A stretch of DNA of 64,000 nt from Leishmania donovani (taxonomy: Eukaryota; Euglenozoa; Kinetoplastea; Trypanosomatida; Trypanosomatidae), in contig NC_018234.1 in NCBI RefSeq assembly GCF_000227135.1, positions 328,986 to 392,985 of the forward strand. Direction: 5' to 3'. The notes beneath the pieces are model-generated. The model ran no database searches, was not told the DNA's origin, and saw nothing but the letters and a program-made list of their open reading frames with translations. The position numbers and the translations under genes were made by a program. Positions 32,201 through 41,001 of this stretch are shown piece after piece. Position 1 is the first letter of the stretch, and each line of letters starts with the position of its first letter.

Positions 32201-33209
32201 CGCGAATGGCCTCGATGCCAAGGCGTCGGTCGAGCGTGACACGGGGCTTGCCTGCCCGCCCACGACGTCGCCGGAGTCAACGCACCACCGGCAGCAGTCG
32301 ACGCGGACGCGCGGCTACGTGAAGATCATGAACTCGAGCACGATTGAGACCCACGGCATCTCTGGTTACCTGGCCAGCCGCATAATCTCTTACGTCATGA
32401 ACCTGTCGCAGGTGAAGATCCAGCATCCCATCTACTTTGTGCTTCACGGCGAGAGCCACTACAACGTGGAGGGCCGCATCGGTGGCAACCCGCCGCTCAC
32501 GGAACAGGGCATGCGGGACGCTGTGGCGCTGCTCGAGTTCCTTGGCTCGCTGAAGCGCCACCTCGAACACGTGGACCGTGTGCAGCGCGCACATCATCAC
32601 AATCAACAACGCCTTCGCTCGGGAGCGGCCGGCAACGACGAGGGCAGCAGCACGGCAGCTGAAGCTTCTTCAAACACGGCCAGTACGCTGGAGATGTGGA
32701 CAAGCCAGCTGCGGCGCGCCATTCAGACCACTGAACTGAGCGAGCGTCTGCTGAACATCCGCACGCTGCGCTGGAGCAGCCTCAACGAGATCCACGCCGG
32801 GGTATGCGAGGACATGACGTACGCCGAGGTGAAGGAGCGCTACCCGCTCATCGACTACTTTAGCAAGCTCAACAAGTACAGCTTCCGGTACCCCGAGGGC
32901 GAGAGCTACCAGGACCTCGTCATTCGACTGGAGCCCGTCATCATGGAGCTCGAGAACGCCGACAAGGTCGTTGTCGTCGTGGCGCACCAGGCAGTGCTGC
33001 GCTGCTTGCTTGCCTACTTTGGCAGCACCTCGGCGGAGAGCAGTATCGGTGTCGAGGTGCCGCATCGCACGGTTTGGCGCTGCACGTACGATTCGAAGGG
33101 GATCGCCATCCTGGATGAGTTGAAGCTGGACAGCAATGAGGCGGGCTTCCACCTTCCGAGAGGAGAGGGCTCGCCAACGGCGTCGGCAGCGAACGCGTCG
33201 AGCGCCTGA
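29277..33209 (+). CDS. 6-phosphofructo-2-kinase/fructose-2,6-bisphosphatase-like protein
   Basis: 1310 residues from the ATG at 29277; the open frame reaches upstream to 29136 but across a likely splice AG. The P-loop GLPARGKT (507-514) is typical of PFK-2. After it comes an insertion of some 260 low-complexity residues, then kinase-like text ending CKIRDPMEYPLSVID. A histidine-phosphatase half begins near residue 1050, with VLHGES (Leu1056-His1057), RRAIQTTEL, LNEIHAGVCEDMTY, YPEGESYQDLVIRLEPV and VVVVAHQAVLRCLLAYF. The usual catalytic RHGE has become LHGE, and family motifs FNVGxYRR and DATN are poorly kept, so either activity may be weak or lost. The 500-residue N-terminal extension is disordered and includes a His-rich stretch at about 29748-29810. 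The family controls fructose-2,6-bisphosphate, which in kinetoplastids activates pyruvate kinase. Membership is clear; activity is uncertain. Confidence 0.85.
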   Translation: MESHTAVTPPSPSSPPAADAAVLNGDARATATRHFHVQRSNGGVSALDHDSTSSERIAAPVSELEPTATAASSMNAAVPHGATHPTARPAVDAEQYYQNLSSQAGEEPSRADVSTAAVGRNGDLRRDSPQRQHRSVAHLHAETVAVEDSAPCPHRAGRHHNHHHCHRAHRRTHHSHPARARKAVVPKATTTTAAAPAADTHPRTFSQDLLLVQHSGTSDRSGSRGSSCPSSSNSGNHSTRSYDTFTADCSSATSFISLQTPVNLIDTTYQTLFSPELSRLNREAIVERIVGHRPRAYHTWAWRKARDYQELHALNIHKNSAYQQPTTAAGRSIVMEAGAGGVTTARLHAAFKVSPTASSPPPLGDVAGGVSLGSGKASLETPLPTAPSDPSSSPVARVVGLADAGEGVSDAGRCAMAESLAHTSTTAAPPPPESPPGSHFLPTTGSSDKVAGGSRLPHTSSSASIDMPCELMSQLPMYTIPTSQQGPEYFKTAAQGGNNTLIIVMMGLPARGKTFLAQKICRLLGWHGSRAKMQNIQVAWRRMLLDWEAAHPEMAACGAHAEAEQEKEQEQEASAPAREGIVADEVLSGERGASHGIPRPTGTPADDGTTTASSPAAASIAPAPPAFTRPNCLAHTSSTPAARDLATGSLNASARCAVTASLSSGSALTSSTPSATKTTAATATTANAAFTAGYGYTCTLSDTGVAAGPLTSASTSIVCLDCSASPVCPSMQAHTASSLEDSTAIPASDVASASLLSGTRFPAHAVADVTANGPRGLVARHSSTAAMSAETTSDGGGPSLEASAGASPRTAAGVDGFPPPPPPEVLRTRHFRELIEQPTSVARRLYRYALQRFAEDCRLFFQHGGEVVVLNDDFITEELRQEAEALFRPLATQFFYIEVIRDAEEDPLDFVRCKIRDPMEYPLSVIDPASASDDFHERLAFLESVYETLTEAPNTKNALQTPTARAAGAAASADIANGLDAKASVERDTGLACPPTTSPESTHHRQQSTRTRGYVKIMNSSTIETHGISGYLASRIISYVMNLSQVKIQHPIYFVLHGESHYNVEGRIGGNPPLTEQGMRDAVALLEFLGSLKRHLEHVDRVQRAHHHNQQRLRSGAAGNDEGSSTAAEASSNTASTLEMWTSQLRRAIQTTELSERLLNIRTLRWSSLNEIHAGVCEDMTYAEVKERYPLIDYFSKLNKYSFRYPEGESYQDLVIRLEPVIMELENADKVVVVVAHQAVLRCLLAYFGSTSAESSIGVEVPHRTVWRCTYDSKGIAILDELKLDSNEAGFHLPRGEGSPTASAANASSA

Positions 33210-36200
33210 GACAGCGATGATTGAAGGGCTCCGTCGCCCCTCCCTTCTCTACTGACCTCCGCGGCAACGGAAGGAGGGCACGAAGCAAGCGCCGCCAGCC
33301 ATTGTGTGTGTGTGTGTGTAAGACGGCTGCGCCTCATGAAGCTGTGGGTGACACGAAATGCGGGCATGTCGGCAGTGCCCTCACCACCCACAGCCCTCCC
33401 TTCGCCTTCCACGGAAGACGCTACGCGTGTCCATGTGTGAGGGAGAGCGCGCGCGGCCCACTTATACTCCGTGTGGTCGTCATCACCGTTGCCGCCGATC
33501 CCATCATCACCACCACCAAACCGCGCCGTCCGTGTACCGAGCGCGTCTGTTGGCGCCGCCTTCATAAAGAAAGGCATATCAAAAGCGGGCCGTGCTAGCG
33601 GGCGAGGCGGAGCAGCGGGCCGCCACAGCCACAGCGCAGACACCAACAAACATCACAGAGGACTGAATTGCAGAAGCGACTCACTAGCTCCTCCCCCCTG
33701 CCCCCATCCCGCCCAGCCCCACCACACCTCTTCCTGCTTGTGTATCTGCCCCATCGGCACAGGCCACACACACACACGCACAGACACCCTCTGCAGAAGG
33801 GCCACTGCCCTTCTCTCTCTACGTATTTCATGTGATTCTTTACGCTCTTTTCGTGCTCTTCCGCCTTACTCGTATGCTTATGTATGTGTGTGAGCTTGCT
33901 TGTATGCGGACGTGTGGAGATGGTTGTCTGGGTCTGGCTGACGGACGGACGGACGGACGGACGGACGGTGTGTATATGGAGGGAGGGAGTCTGCTTTCGG
34001 GTTTGGATTTTTCTGGTGTGATGCTCGTTATCCTTTTCTCTTTTCGCATGTGTATATGCGTGTGCGGGTAGGCGTTTGTGCGTGTGTCTGCGTTGTGTCT
34101 GGCGGCTTCTTGTCGTCAGAGTTGTGCGCGGGGCTCACGCCTTTGCGCGCAATCTCCCCTCCCGTCCCTCTGACTGCTTTTTGTTCCCCGCAGCCGTGTT
34201 GCTCTCTCGCGTGTGCATGTGCGTGTGCGTGTGTGTGTGTGTGTGCATCCGCGGCGTAGTCGACGTCGCATGCGCGCACGCGCAAGCACCTCGCCGCCCT
34301 TTTTCTCTCTCTTTCCTTTACGTCTTGCTTTCTTTTTGTATTTGCGTAGCCCGCCTATGACAACACGTCGCTCCTTCTTCTTCCTTCCTCCTTCCCCCCT
34401 CTCTCTCCCCCTCCTTCCCTATCACGATGACTACCACCACTCCGCCATTGCCTATCTCTCCGCGTAACGTACACGTCAGCATTGGCGGATCATCATGCGC
34501 AGCAGCTCTCTTGTGCTTTCATGTTTCGATTATGAATGTCTTCTCCTCCGTCGGGGGCGCACAGGCACCGACACGGACGCTGCGTGCGTGCACGCCTACA
34601 TGCACCCGTACACACCCGACTGCACCAAAACGACAACACACCGTAGAGCAGACTAGCAGGGCGTCGTGGATGGGAGAGGAGTCGTCACCAACCGTGATGC
34701 CGCGGAGCAGGGAGGGAGGGAAGGGGCTGGGATTGGCCTTTGCGTTTTTTTTTTGGCCTCTCCTCAGCCCGCCCGCCCCTCCATCCCCGAGTCCAACTCT
34801 TGCGCCCTCCCTTTATCACCCCTGGCGGCATGCACCCCATTCGCCTGCACGCGCTGTGGCTGGTGCCGCTTCGCGTCCGTGCGTGTAGGCGCTGCCTCAG
34901 CACTCGAGACTGGCAAAGAACAACCACAACCAACAGTGCACAGCGGCATGCCTGCACACTCATAAGCGCGCCGACTGCTCGGACTTCTCGCCACTCCGCA
35001 CTTTTCTCTCTTCGTTCCTTTAATGTTTCCGGCTGACCACCATCGACATCCTTCGTCATCCTTCCCTCCCTCTCCCTGATCCCCATCACCACTGCAATAC
35101 ACGACCGCCTTCAGTAAGCACTTCTCTTGCTCCCTCTTCCCTACCTTGCAGACCCCCACCCTCTGCGGCGAACTGCCGTTGCGTTCCTCTCTCCTGCTGC
35201 AGGCAAGCAGGCTTCAGCGACGGCGGCGCCATAGGCCATCACGTACACCTAACGCGTACACAAGGCACGCACACACATACATCTATGTGTATATAGGTGG
35301 GTCGGCCGTGCGTGCGTGTGCTGTGCTGTGTTGTGTGTACGTGCCACGCCTCATCTCCACGACCTGACGTGGGGCTTTGCCTTTACATTAGACGACCGGA
35401 GTTGAGTAGCCGTAAATCGTGGACGGAGGTGGTTAGCGTGCTGCGCCCGCCCCGCCCTCCCTGTGTTTGTGTGTTTGGTATCCTCCCGCCTCCTTCACCA
35501 ACAGAGCGGGTGCCTTCGTTGGGCACACACACACACACACACACAGCCAGAGACATAGACACAGACACAGACACCAGCGCCTGCTTTCCTTCAACACATA
35601 ACAGAGGACATTACATCACTGCCGTCACAAAGCCACGCTTGCACACTACACGGGTGGTGGTGGCGGGTGGCACTTGCGCTGTAGCGCATGCTGAGAGGAG
35701 AACGCGGGACTGAACCCTCCCCCCTCCTTTCCACCGGCCAAGACCGGCTGTTTCCGCGCTTCTGCTCCGTATATATATATATATATATACTCACCTTGTG
35801 GCTGCTGTTTCTCCGGTTCGTTGCCTTCTTTATTGGCCGCGGCTCCTCATAGACGCGCTCTTGCCATCACGAAGGTCTCCGTGTGCATCTCCGGGCTACT
35901 CCGAGGTCCGCAACACGAGTTCACCTGTCCTTGGTCCGCCTTTCTTACCGCCAGCCCCCGAGAAGACGCGTCTCTCTCTCTCTCTCTCTTTGCGTGGAAG
36001 AGAGCATAACACACGTTAAGCGCAGAGAGGCAACCGACAAATCAGTTTTTTTTTTATTTATTCTCGTCTCGTTGTGGCTGCAGCTCTCTTGTTGCGTGGC
36101 TGTGTGACTCTCCAATGCCACTGCCACTGCCGCCACGCCTTTCTTTTTCGTTTTTGAAGGGTTTCCCACGTTTCGTGTTGCGGTCGTCGCCATCGCCTTC

Positions 36201-36441
36201 TTCTTCGCGTGCCACTCGCCTAAGATCAACTACCGTCTTTTCATTTGTGGGCGTGCGCGCGTGTGTGTGTGCATGTCGATATAGGCTTGCCTGCGTTCCC
36301 TCACGGATCGGTTCTCTGCACTCGCGGTCCGTCGGATCCTCCCTCACGCTCTCCGTGTGTGTGTGCGTGCGTGTGTAGAGCGGCTTGTCCATTCCACTGC
36401 CTGGTCTGGCGTTCAGCTCCCCTGCATTCTCTGAAGATTCG
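33210..36441. other. spacer between PFK-2-like and second J-domain gene
   Basis: No gene supported. Features are a tetranucleotide GACG repeat (33941-33967), GT runs near 34220-34242, pyrimidine-rich stretches at 34370-34420, a T/TTTTT run near 34745-34754, a CA run at 35524-35544, a TA run at 35770-35788, and CT runs at 35972-35990. Open frames here are simple-sequence translations with no recognisable domain. Confidence 0.55.
33941..33967. repeat. GACG tetranucleotide microsatellite
   Basis: About six to seven tandem GACG (equivalently ACGG) units in the spacer downstream of the PFK-2-like gene, probably in its 3' UTR. A tract of the complementary unit (CCGT/GTCC) occurs at 58865-58886. 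Confidence 0.8.
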
Positions 36442-38268
36442 ATGCGCCCTATCTTTATGGGACTCTACCCGACACGCTCCTCGCGTGCTCGGTGCTGCAC
36501 GACCGCGGCTGGCTTTGCTGCGTCGGCGCGCGGCACGGCCGCCACCGCCGCCGTCGCTGCCACGACCACGACCACAGACGCCGTAGCTGCCGCCTCCGCT
36601 GCTCTCACTGCCATACCACCACCACTCCGTGCGCTGCACAAGATGAGCAAGCTTACCGACTCCCATATGCGGCGGCGATCTGTGGCAGATGCCTTGTCTT
36701 ACACCCCTTCCTCCTCCGTCGCCCCAACGCCGCCGTCGCTGCCGATGCTGGCTGCCAGGGCCACAGCCGTGCAGGCGCTGAACAGCCTGTCGTTGCAGAC
36801 AGCGCTCACCTCGACGCAGCTGGCCAGGCTGCCGGTGCGCGTACTCACGCAACTCGTGCAATGGCGTCGGGCACGCAACTACCGCGCACCGGTGTTGGCG
36901 TCCGCGGCGGGCGACGCTGACTTGTGTGGCGGTCACTTCGGCACTTGGACTACCCGCGCCCAGCGCCGTGGGTTGGCAGCGCGTCTGCGCTCCGGCATCC
37001 GATGTGCGGCGGCAATGAAGGCGCTTGAAGCAGCAGCAAACACACAGCCAGCGGCAACGCCGTTTGTGCTGCTCGCGTCCGCCTCCCCTTCCTGTTCTTG
37101 CGGCGCCGCGCAGTCGATCATCTCTGGCTCGGCGGCAACCTCTGCGGACTCGTCTAGCACCGGGGCCGCCGTCGCCACCCCAGCCGGCTCGCTGCACACA
37201 GCGAGGCGCTGCTACTCCTCCGCCGCTAGCGCAGACGGTCCAACCGCCGCCACGGCAGCCGCGTCTGCTACGCCACAACTTGAGGGTGCCGCTTCGCGTG
37301 CGGCAGCTGGCAGCGCTGCACGCGAAGCAGAGTGCAGTGAGCACCGGCCGGATGCGCGTGAAGGCAGTGCAGCCGACAGCAGCAGCAGCGCGCACGAGAG
37401 GTTCACGGAGGAAGAGAAAGCGAATGAAGATTGCGAGACAGCCGCGGTGCCGTCTTTCGCCGAGATCTACTATGCGTTCCGCACCCTTCAACTCGTCCAG
37501 GATGATGGCCGCGTTGTGCGCGAGTGGACGGCAGCGCATGTGAAGCAGGCGTATCGGACACTGGCGAAGCAGCTGCACCCCGACGTTGCTGGCGGTGACG
37601 ACGAGCTGATGGAGCAGGTGAACACGTCCTACGACATGCTCATGGGCTTGTCCGCGGAGCTGGCGGACAACTACCGCATGTGGCTGAAGACGGGTGGTGA
37701 GGCAGAGCTGCAGCTGCAGCGCGCTCACCATCAACAGGAATTGCTCGGCTCTCGCTGGACGTCCCGTGAAGTGGAGCAGCTCATGATGGTTGGATGGTGC
37801 GCCACGCTATCTGGCTTCGCCATGTACGCCGTGTGGCGCGCTCTCTACGGCACCTCGCCGGTGGTCAACTCTGTGGGTGGTACAACTGCTATCGGAGGCA
37901 GCGCTGTCAGTGGCTGCAGCCAGGTGCATTGCGGCATCAACGTCGCGGGCGTGCACCCCGTTGGCACTCGACTGACGCTTCCGCGGGCAGGCGCAACAGT
38001 GTCTACGGCCGCGGGCGTGCAGTACGGCGTGGTGAGCATCGGCAACAGTGCGCTGTGGATGCCGCCGCATCTATCCTTCCAGATGCTGCAGCTGGTGCGA
38101 ACGGCCGTGTCGCGCTACGCCTTGGCGGTGGCGCTCACGCTGGCGGCTTGGATGAACACCGTCATGCTGCAGCGCGTTCTTCAGCGGATGCTCAGCGGCG
38201 GCGATGGCGAGATTGCAGGTCGAGGGAGCACCGAGGGGAAGCGAAGGGACGGCGGCGGCAAGAGTTAG
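36442..38268 (+). CDS. J-domain membrane protein, probably mitochondrial (2 of 3)
   Basis: 608 residues from the first ATG; upstream frame extends only by a TTG. The N-terminus (MRPIFMGLYPTRSSRARCC) looks like a mitochondrial presequence and is followed by a long Ala/Ser/Thr-rich region. The J domain lies late, at about residues 340-410: FRTLQLV, then HVKQAYRTLAKQLHPDVAGG, with HPD at 379-381. Hydrophobic segments follow at about 448-468 (MMVGWCATLSGFAMYAVWRAL) and 559-572 (YALAVALTLAAWMN). No Gly/Phe or zinc-finger region is present (class III). Domain order (presequence, J domain, C-terminal membrane segment) matches the genes at 26730 and 41002, although the sequences are widely diverged. 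It should recruit a mitochondrial Hsp70 to a membrane. Its 3' flank carries the SIDER-like repeat at 39060. Confidence 0.85.
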   Translation: MRPIFMGLYPTRSSRARCCTTAAGFAASARGTAATAAVAATTTTTDAVAAASAALTAIPPPLRALHKMSKLTDSHMRRRSVADALSYTPSSSVAPTPPSLPMLAARATAVQALNSLSLQTALTSTQLARLPVRVLTQLVQWRRARNYRAPVLASAAGDADLCGGHFGTWTTRAQRRGLAARLRSGIRCAAAMKALEAAANTQPAATPFVLLASASPSCSCGAAQSIISGSAATSADSSSTGAAVATPAGSLHTARRCYSSAASADGPTAATAAASATPQLEGAASRAAAGSAAREAECSEHRPDAREGSAADSSSSAHERFTEEEKANEDCETAAVPSFAEIYYAFRTLQLVQDDGRVVREWTAAHVKQAYRTLAKQLHPDVAGGDDELMEQVNTSYDMLMGLSAELADNYRMWLKTGGEAELQLQRAHHQQELLGSRWTSREVEQLMMVGWCATLSGFAMYAVWRALYGTSPVVNSVGGTTAIGGSAVSGCSQVHCGINVAGVHPVGTRLTLPRAGATVSTAAGVQYGVVSIGNSALWMPPHLSFQMLQLVRTAVSRYALAVALTLAAWMNTVMLQRVLQRMLSGGDGEIAGRGSTEGKRRDGGGKS

Positions 38269-41001
38269 ATTCGTACTGAGAGGGGGCGAGAGCGGGATAG
38301 AGAGTGAGGAAGCGCTGACGGCCCTCTTCGCTCTCGCTGTTGCTGCTGCCGCCAGCACCACACCTGCCCCTGTGCTTCCTTTCTTCTCTCTCCCATTCTC
38401 TGCGCCCTTCTTCAGTATCGAAGTGCGTTGTGCTTGTGCACGTGTAGCGCGTCCTATCCTTATCCATAGACCCCCCTCCCCCTCCCTCTCTACTCTCCCT
38501 CCCTCTTCTCCCTCCCCCTCTTCCCTCCCCCACCCTTGCCAGCCGATTCGATTGGTGGAACAGCATGAGAGGAGCGAAGGGTGGGAGTAAGAGAGCAGCG
38601 GTGGCGGATAAGGGCGGGCGGCGGTGGTGATGGTGCTTCGTTTCATCCAACTAGATGGCTCTGTCTTAACAGTGATGGCTGCTGCAGTGGGGTGGTTGGT
38701 CAGGTGGTGATGGTGGTGGTGGTGGCGGCACTGGTAGAGGACGACCCGCGTTCATGGTGCCCTTTCTGTTTTTTTCTTAGCGCGACAGAGCGCCATCATG
38801 ACGGATAGCGGCGACTTGTAACAACTGCCGCTGCTGCTGCTCCGAATAGGCTTCCTCTTCCGCTGGTTCTTCGCATGGCCGGCATCGCATATCTATATAC
38901 ACATATGTAGAGAGAGAGACAGACAATATACGTGTGTGTGCGTGAACATATAAATGACGTTATGTTTGTTTATCTTTTTATTTTTATTTCGCATGTGGCT
39001 GCGTGGCTGTGCGGTGAAGTGTCTCCTCGCTTCTCTGCCACTGTGGCCCCCTCTCTCTCCCCGGATGATGGAGGGGCACCTCAGTGCGTGGTATCTAAGG
39101 CTCCAGTGCCCACTCTGTGTCGGGGAGGCCAGAGCGAGTCATCGCTGCGGATGTTCGCGGCCACACCCTGGATGGCGTTTCATCGGAGAGACCTGCGAGA
39201 GCGAGCCCGCTTGCACCATCCACATGATAGGCAAAAAGTGCCCGCGCGACTCGAGCGTATGCCACACCCGACCCTCGCATCGCCTGCTGGTGTGGGGCGC
39301 CTGAGAGCCACCCTACGGTGCGCCGGGTGGGTGGGCGGCGCTTGAGGGCACGGGCCCTCCTCGGGCGACCGGGCCGGCGCACTGCTGCAACGCGTGTCTA
39401 CCGGTGCTTCGCACCACGCGGATGCGGTGCCTGTGAAAGGCCGGGGCTCGAGAGAGAAGTGGAGCTCCTGTTCTACGGCAAGCATCGGGCGTAGGGGCAC
39501 AGCTACGCTACACGGTTATACCTCTTGCTGTTTTTCTTTTCCTCTTGTTGATAAACGGAGTTTCGTGTGTCTGTCTCTGTTTCGTTCTGGGAGTCTCTGC
39601 GTCTTGTCTCTACTACGGGTCCGTCCCTCTCCGTGATTCTCCATGCTCCCTCTTGTGTCCTCGCACTCGCGCGGACTCCGACTTTCGATAGAGTATCTCG
39701 TGCATCTGTGCAAAGGTCTGCCTGTGTGTGTGAAGCGCGTGCGCTTGAGAGATAAGTTTTCTTGTCTCGCCGTTGCTCGCGCGGGAGTTGGTAGACACAC
39801 CGGCCAGCACGCATGTTGTGAGCGAATCAGCGCAGGTGAGGGCGGGGTGGGGGTGCTGGAGAGCTTTTGCGGTCGCTGTCTCGCTCGCTTTCTTGCAGTT
39901 CTCTGTCTCTTCCTCCCGCGCGCTTCCTCACGTTTTTCGTTTTGTTTTCCGACGGCCCCTCCCCTGCCCGTCCGTGCTTGCACACGCCTCTTACTCCTGC
40001 GCTCCACGTACAGCGGATTCGTCCTACATGGGCAATCCAGCAAGTCGTGGCACTGTGGTCATCATCATCATCATCTCTTCCCTTTCCTTTGCTGGTCCAT
40101 CCTCCGCCGATCTCCTCATCAACGGCTCACACACACACACACACACACACATTCGCATGTGTTTCCCTGTGGTTTTCCTCTACCACAACAACCACCGCGA
40201 TGCCCAGTCACATTGCTATCGGATACGCGCTGGCATCGCAGTACAACCAGCCGCGTCTGTCTGAGACTGAGCACCCTCACTCGCACGTAAACGCAGAGAG
40301 AGAGGCGCGCAAGGACGTGTGAGGCACTCAGACCCGACACGCTGTGTGCCACACGCACACTGCCTCACAGCCCCCTCCCCTCTCATTGCCAGTACCGCCC
40401 GGGCCACCATATTACGTAGCGGAAGTGGCAAGAGCTCTCCTTCCTCCTCTACTCTCCCGCTCTGTCGCGCCGCTGTTCCTGTGTGCACCTCCGCGCACTC
40501 TTCGCGGTTGTTGTCGGGAACCCCTTCCGCTCACTGCCGCCGCCGCCGCCGTAGCCGTAGCCGAGCGCACACACTCACTCGACTTTTTCAGCATGTTCTG
40601 GCGTGCGTCCCCACGCGCGATTCCTTTGGCCTTTTCTTTGTGTGTGCGCGTGCGCTAATTGCACCGCCATCCGTGTGTACCCCCCCTCCATCCCATCTCC
40701 ACCTCTCCGTCCTTTCCACCTTCCCTTAGCATCACCCGCCCATCAGCGCCGTCGTGGCCGCGTGTGTTCGTGTTTTCGCACGCTCTCCTCCACCTCGTCT
40801 TGCCCCACCTGACCTTCTTGTGTTGATTGTAGGGCATAGCTTGCACCCTATCTCTCCGCATCGTCTGATACACCAGCGACCGTGAAGAGGCCGCACCAGT
40901 GGTGTGCGGAATAGCGTGCGCAGGCTGTTTGCCACCACAAGCCGTCTGCAGCCCCCTCCCCTCCCCTGCCGTCTGCCTTTCCGTTTTGAAAGCGAAAGAA
41001 A
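38269..41001. other. spacer with SIDER-like repeat
   Basis: Apart from the repeat at about 39060-39515 it holds pyrimidine-rich tracts (38470-38535, 40370-40400, 40680-40730), a CA run at 40130-40151, and a GAAAG at 40988-40992 close to the next ATG. No convincing gene. Confidence 0.55.
39060..39515 (+). mobile_element. SIDER-like degenerate retroposon
   Basis: A GC-rich block unlike the surrounding spacer, from about CCGGATGATGGAGGGGCACC to the GGGGCACAGC end. Part of it (39120-39269) is the collinear inverted counterpart of 4526 onward, including a nearly identical 46-base block and a second block at identical 115-base spacing. It lies in what should be the 3' UTR of the second J-domain gene. 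In Leishmania, SIDER2 elements in 3' UTRs are known to promote mRNA decay, so a lowering effect on that transcript is plausible. Exact ends and subfamily cannot be fixed by eye. Confidence 0.6.

Noticed and set aside
36301..37734. 477-residue open frame on the - strand
   Set aside because: Antisense to the second J-domain gene, no domain, simple GC-rich shadow.
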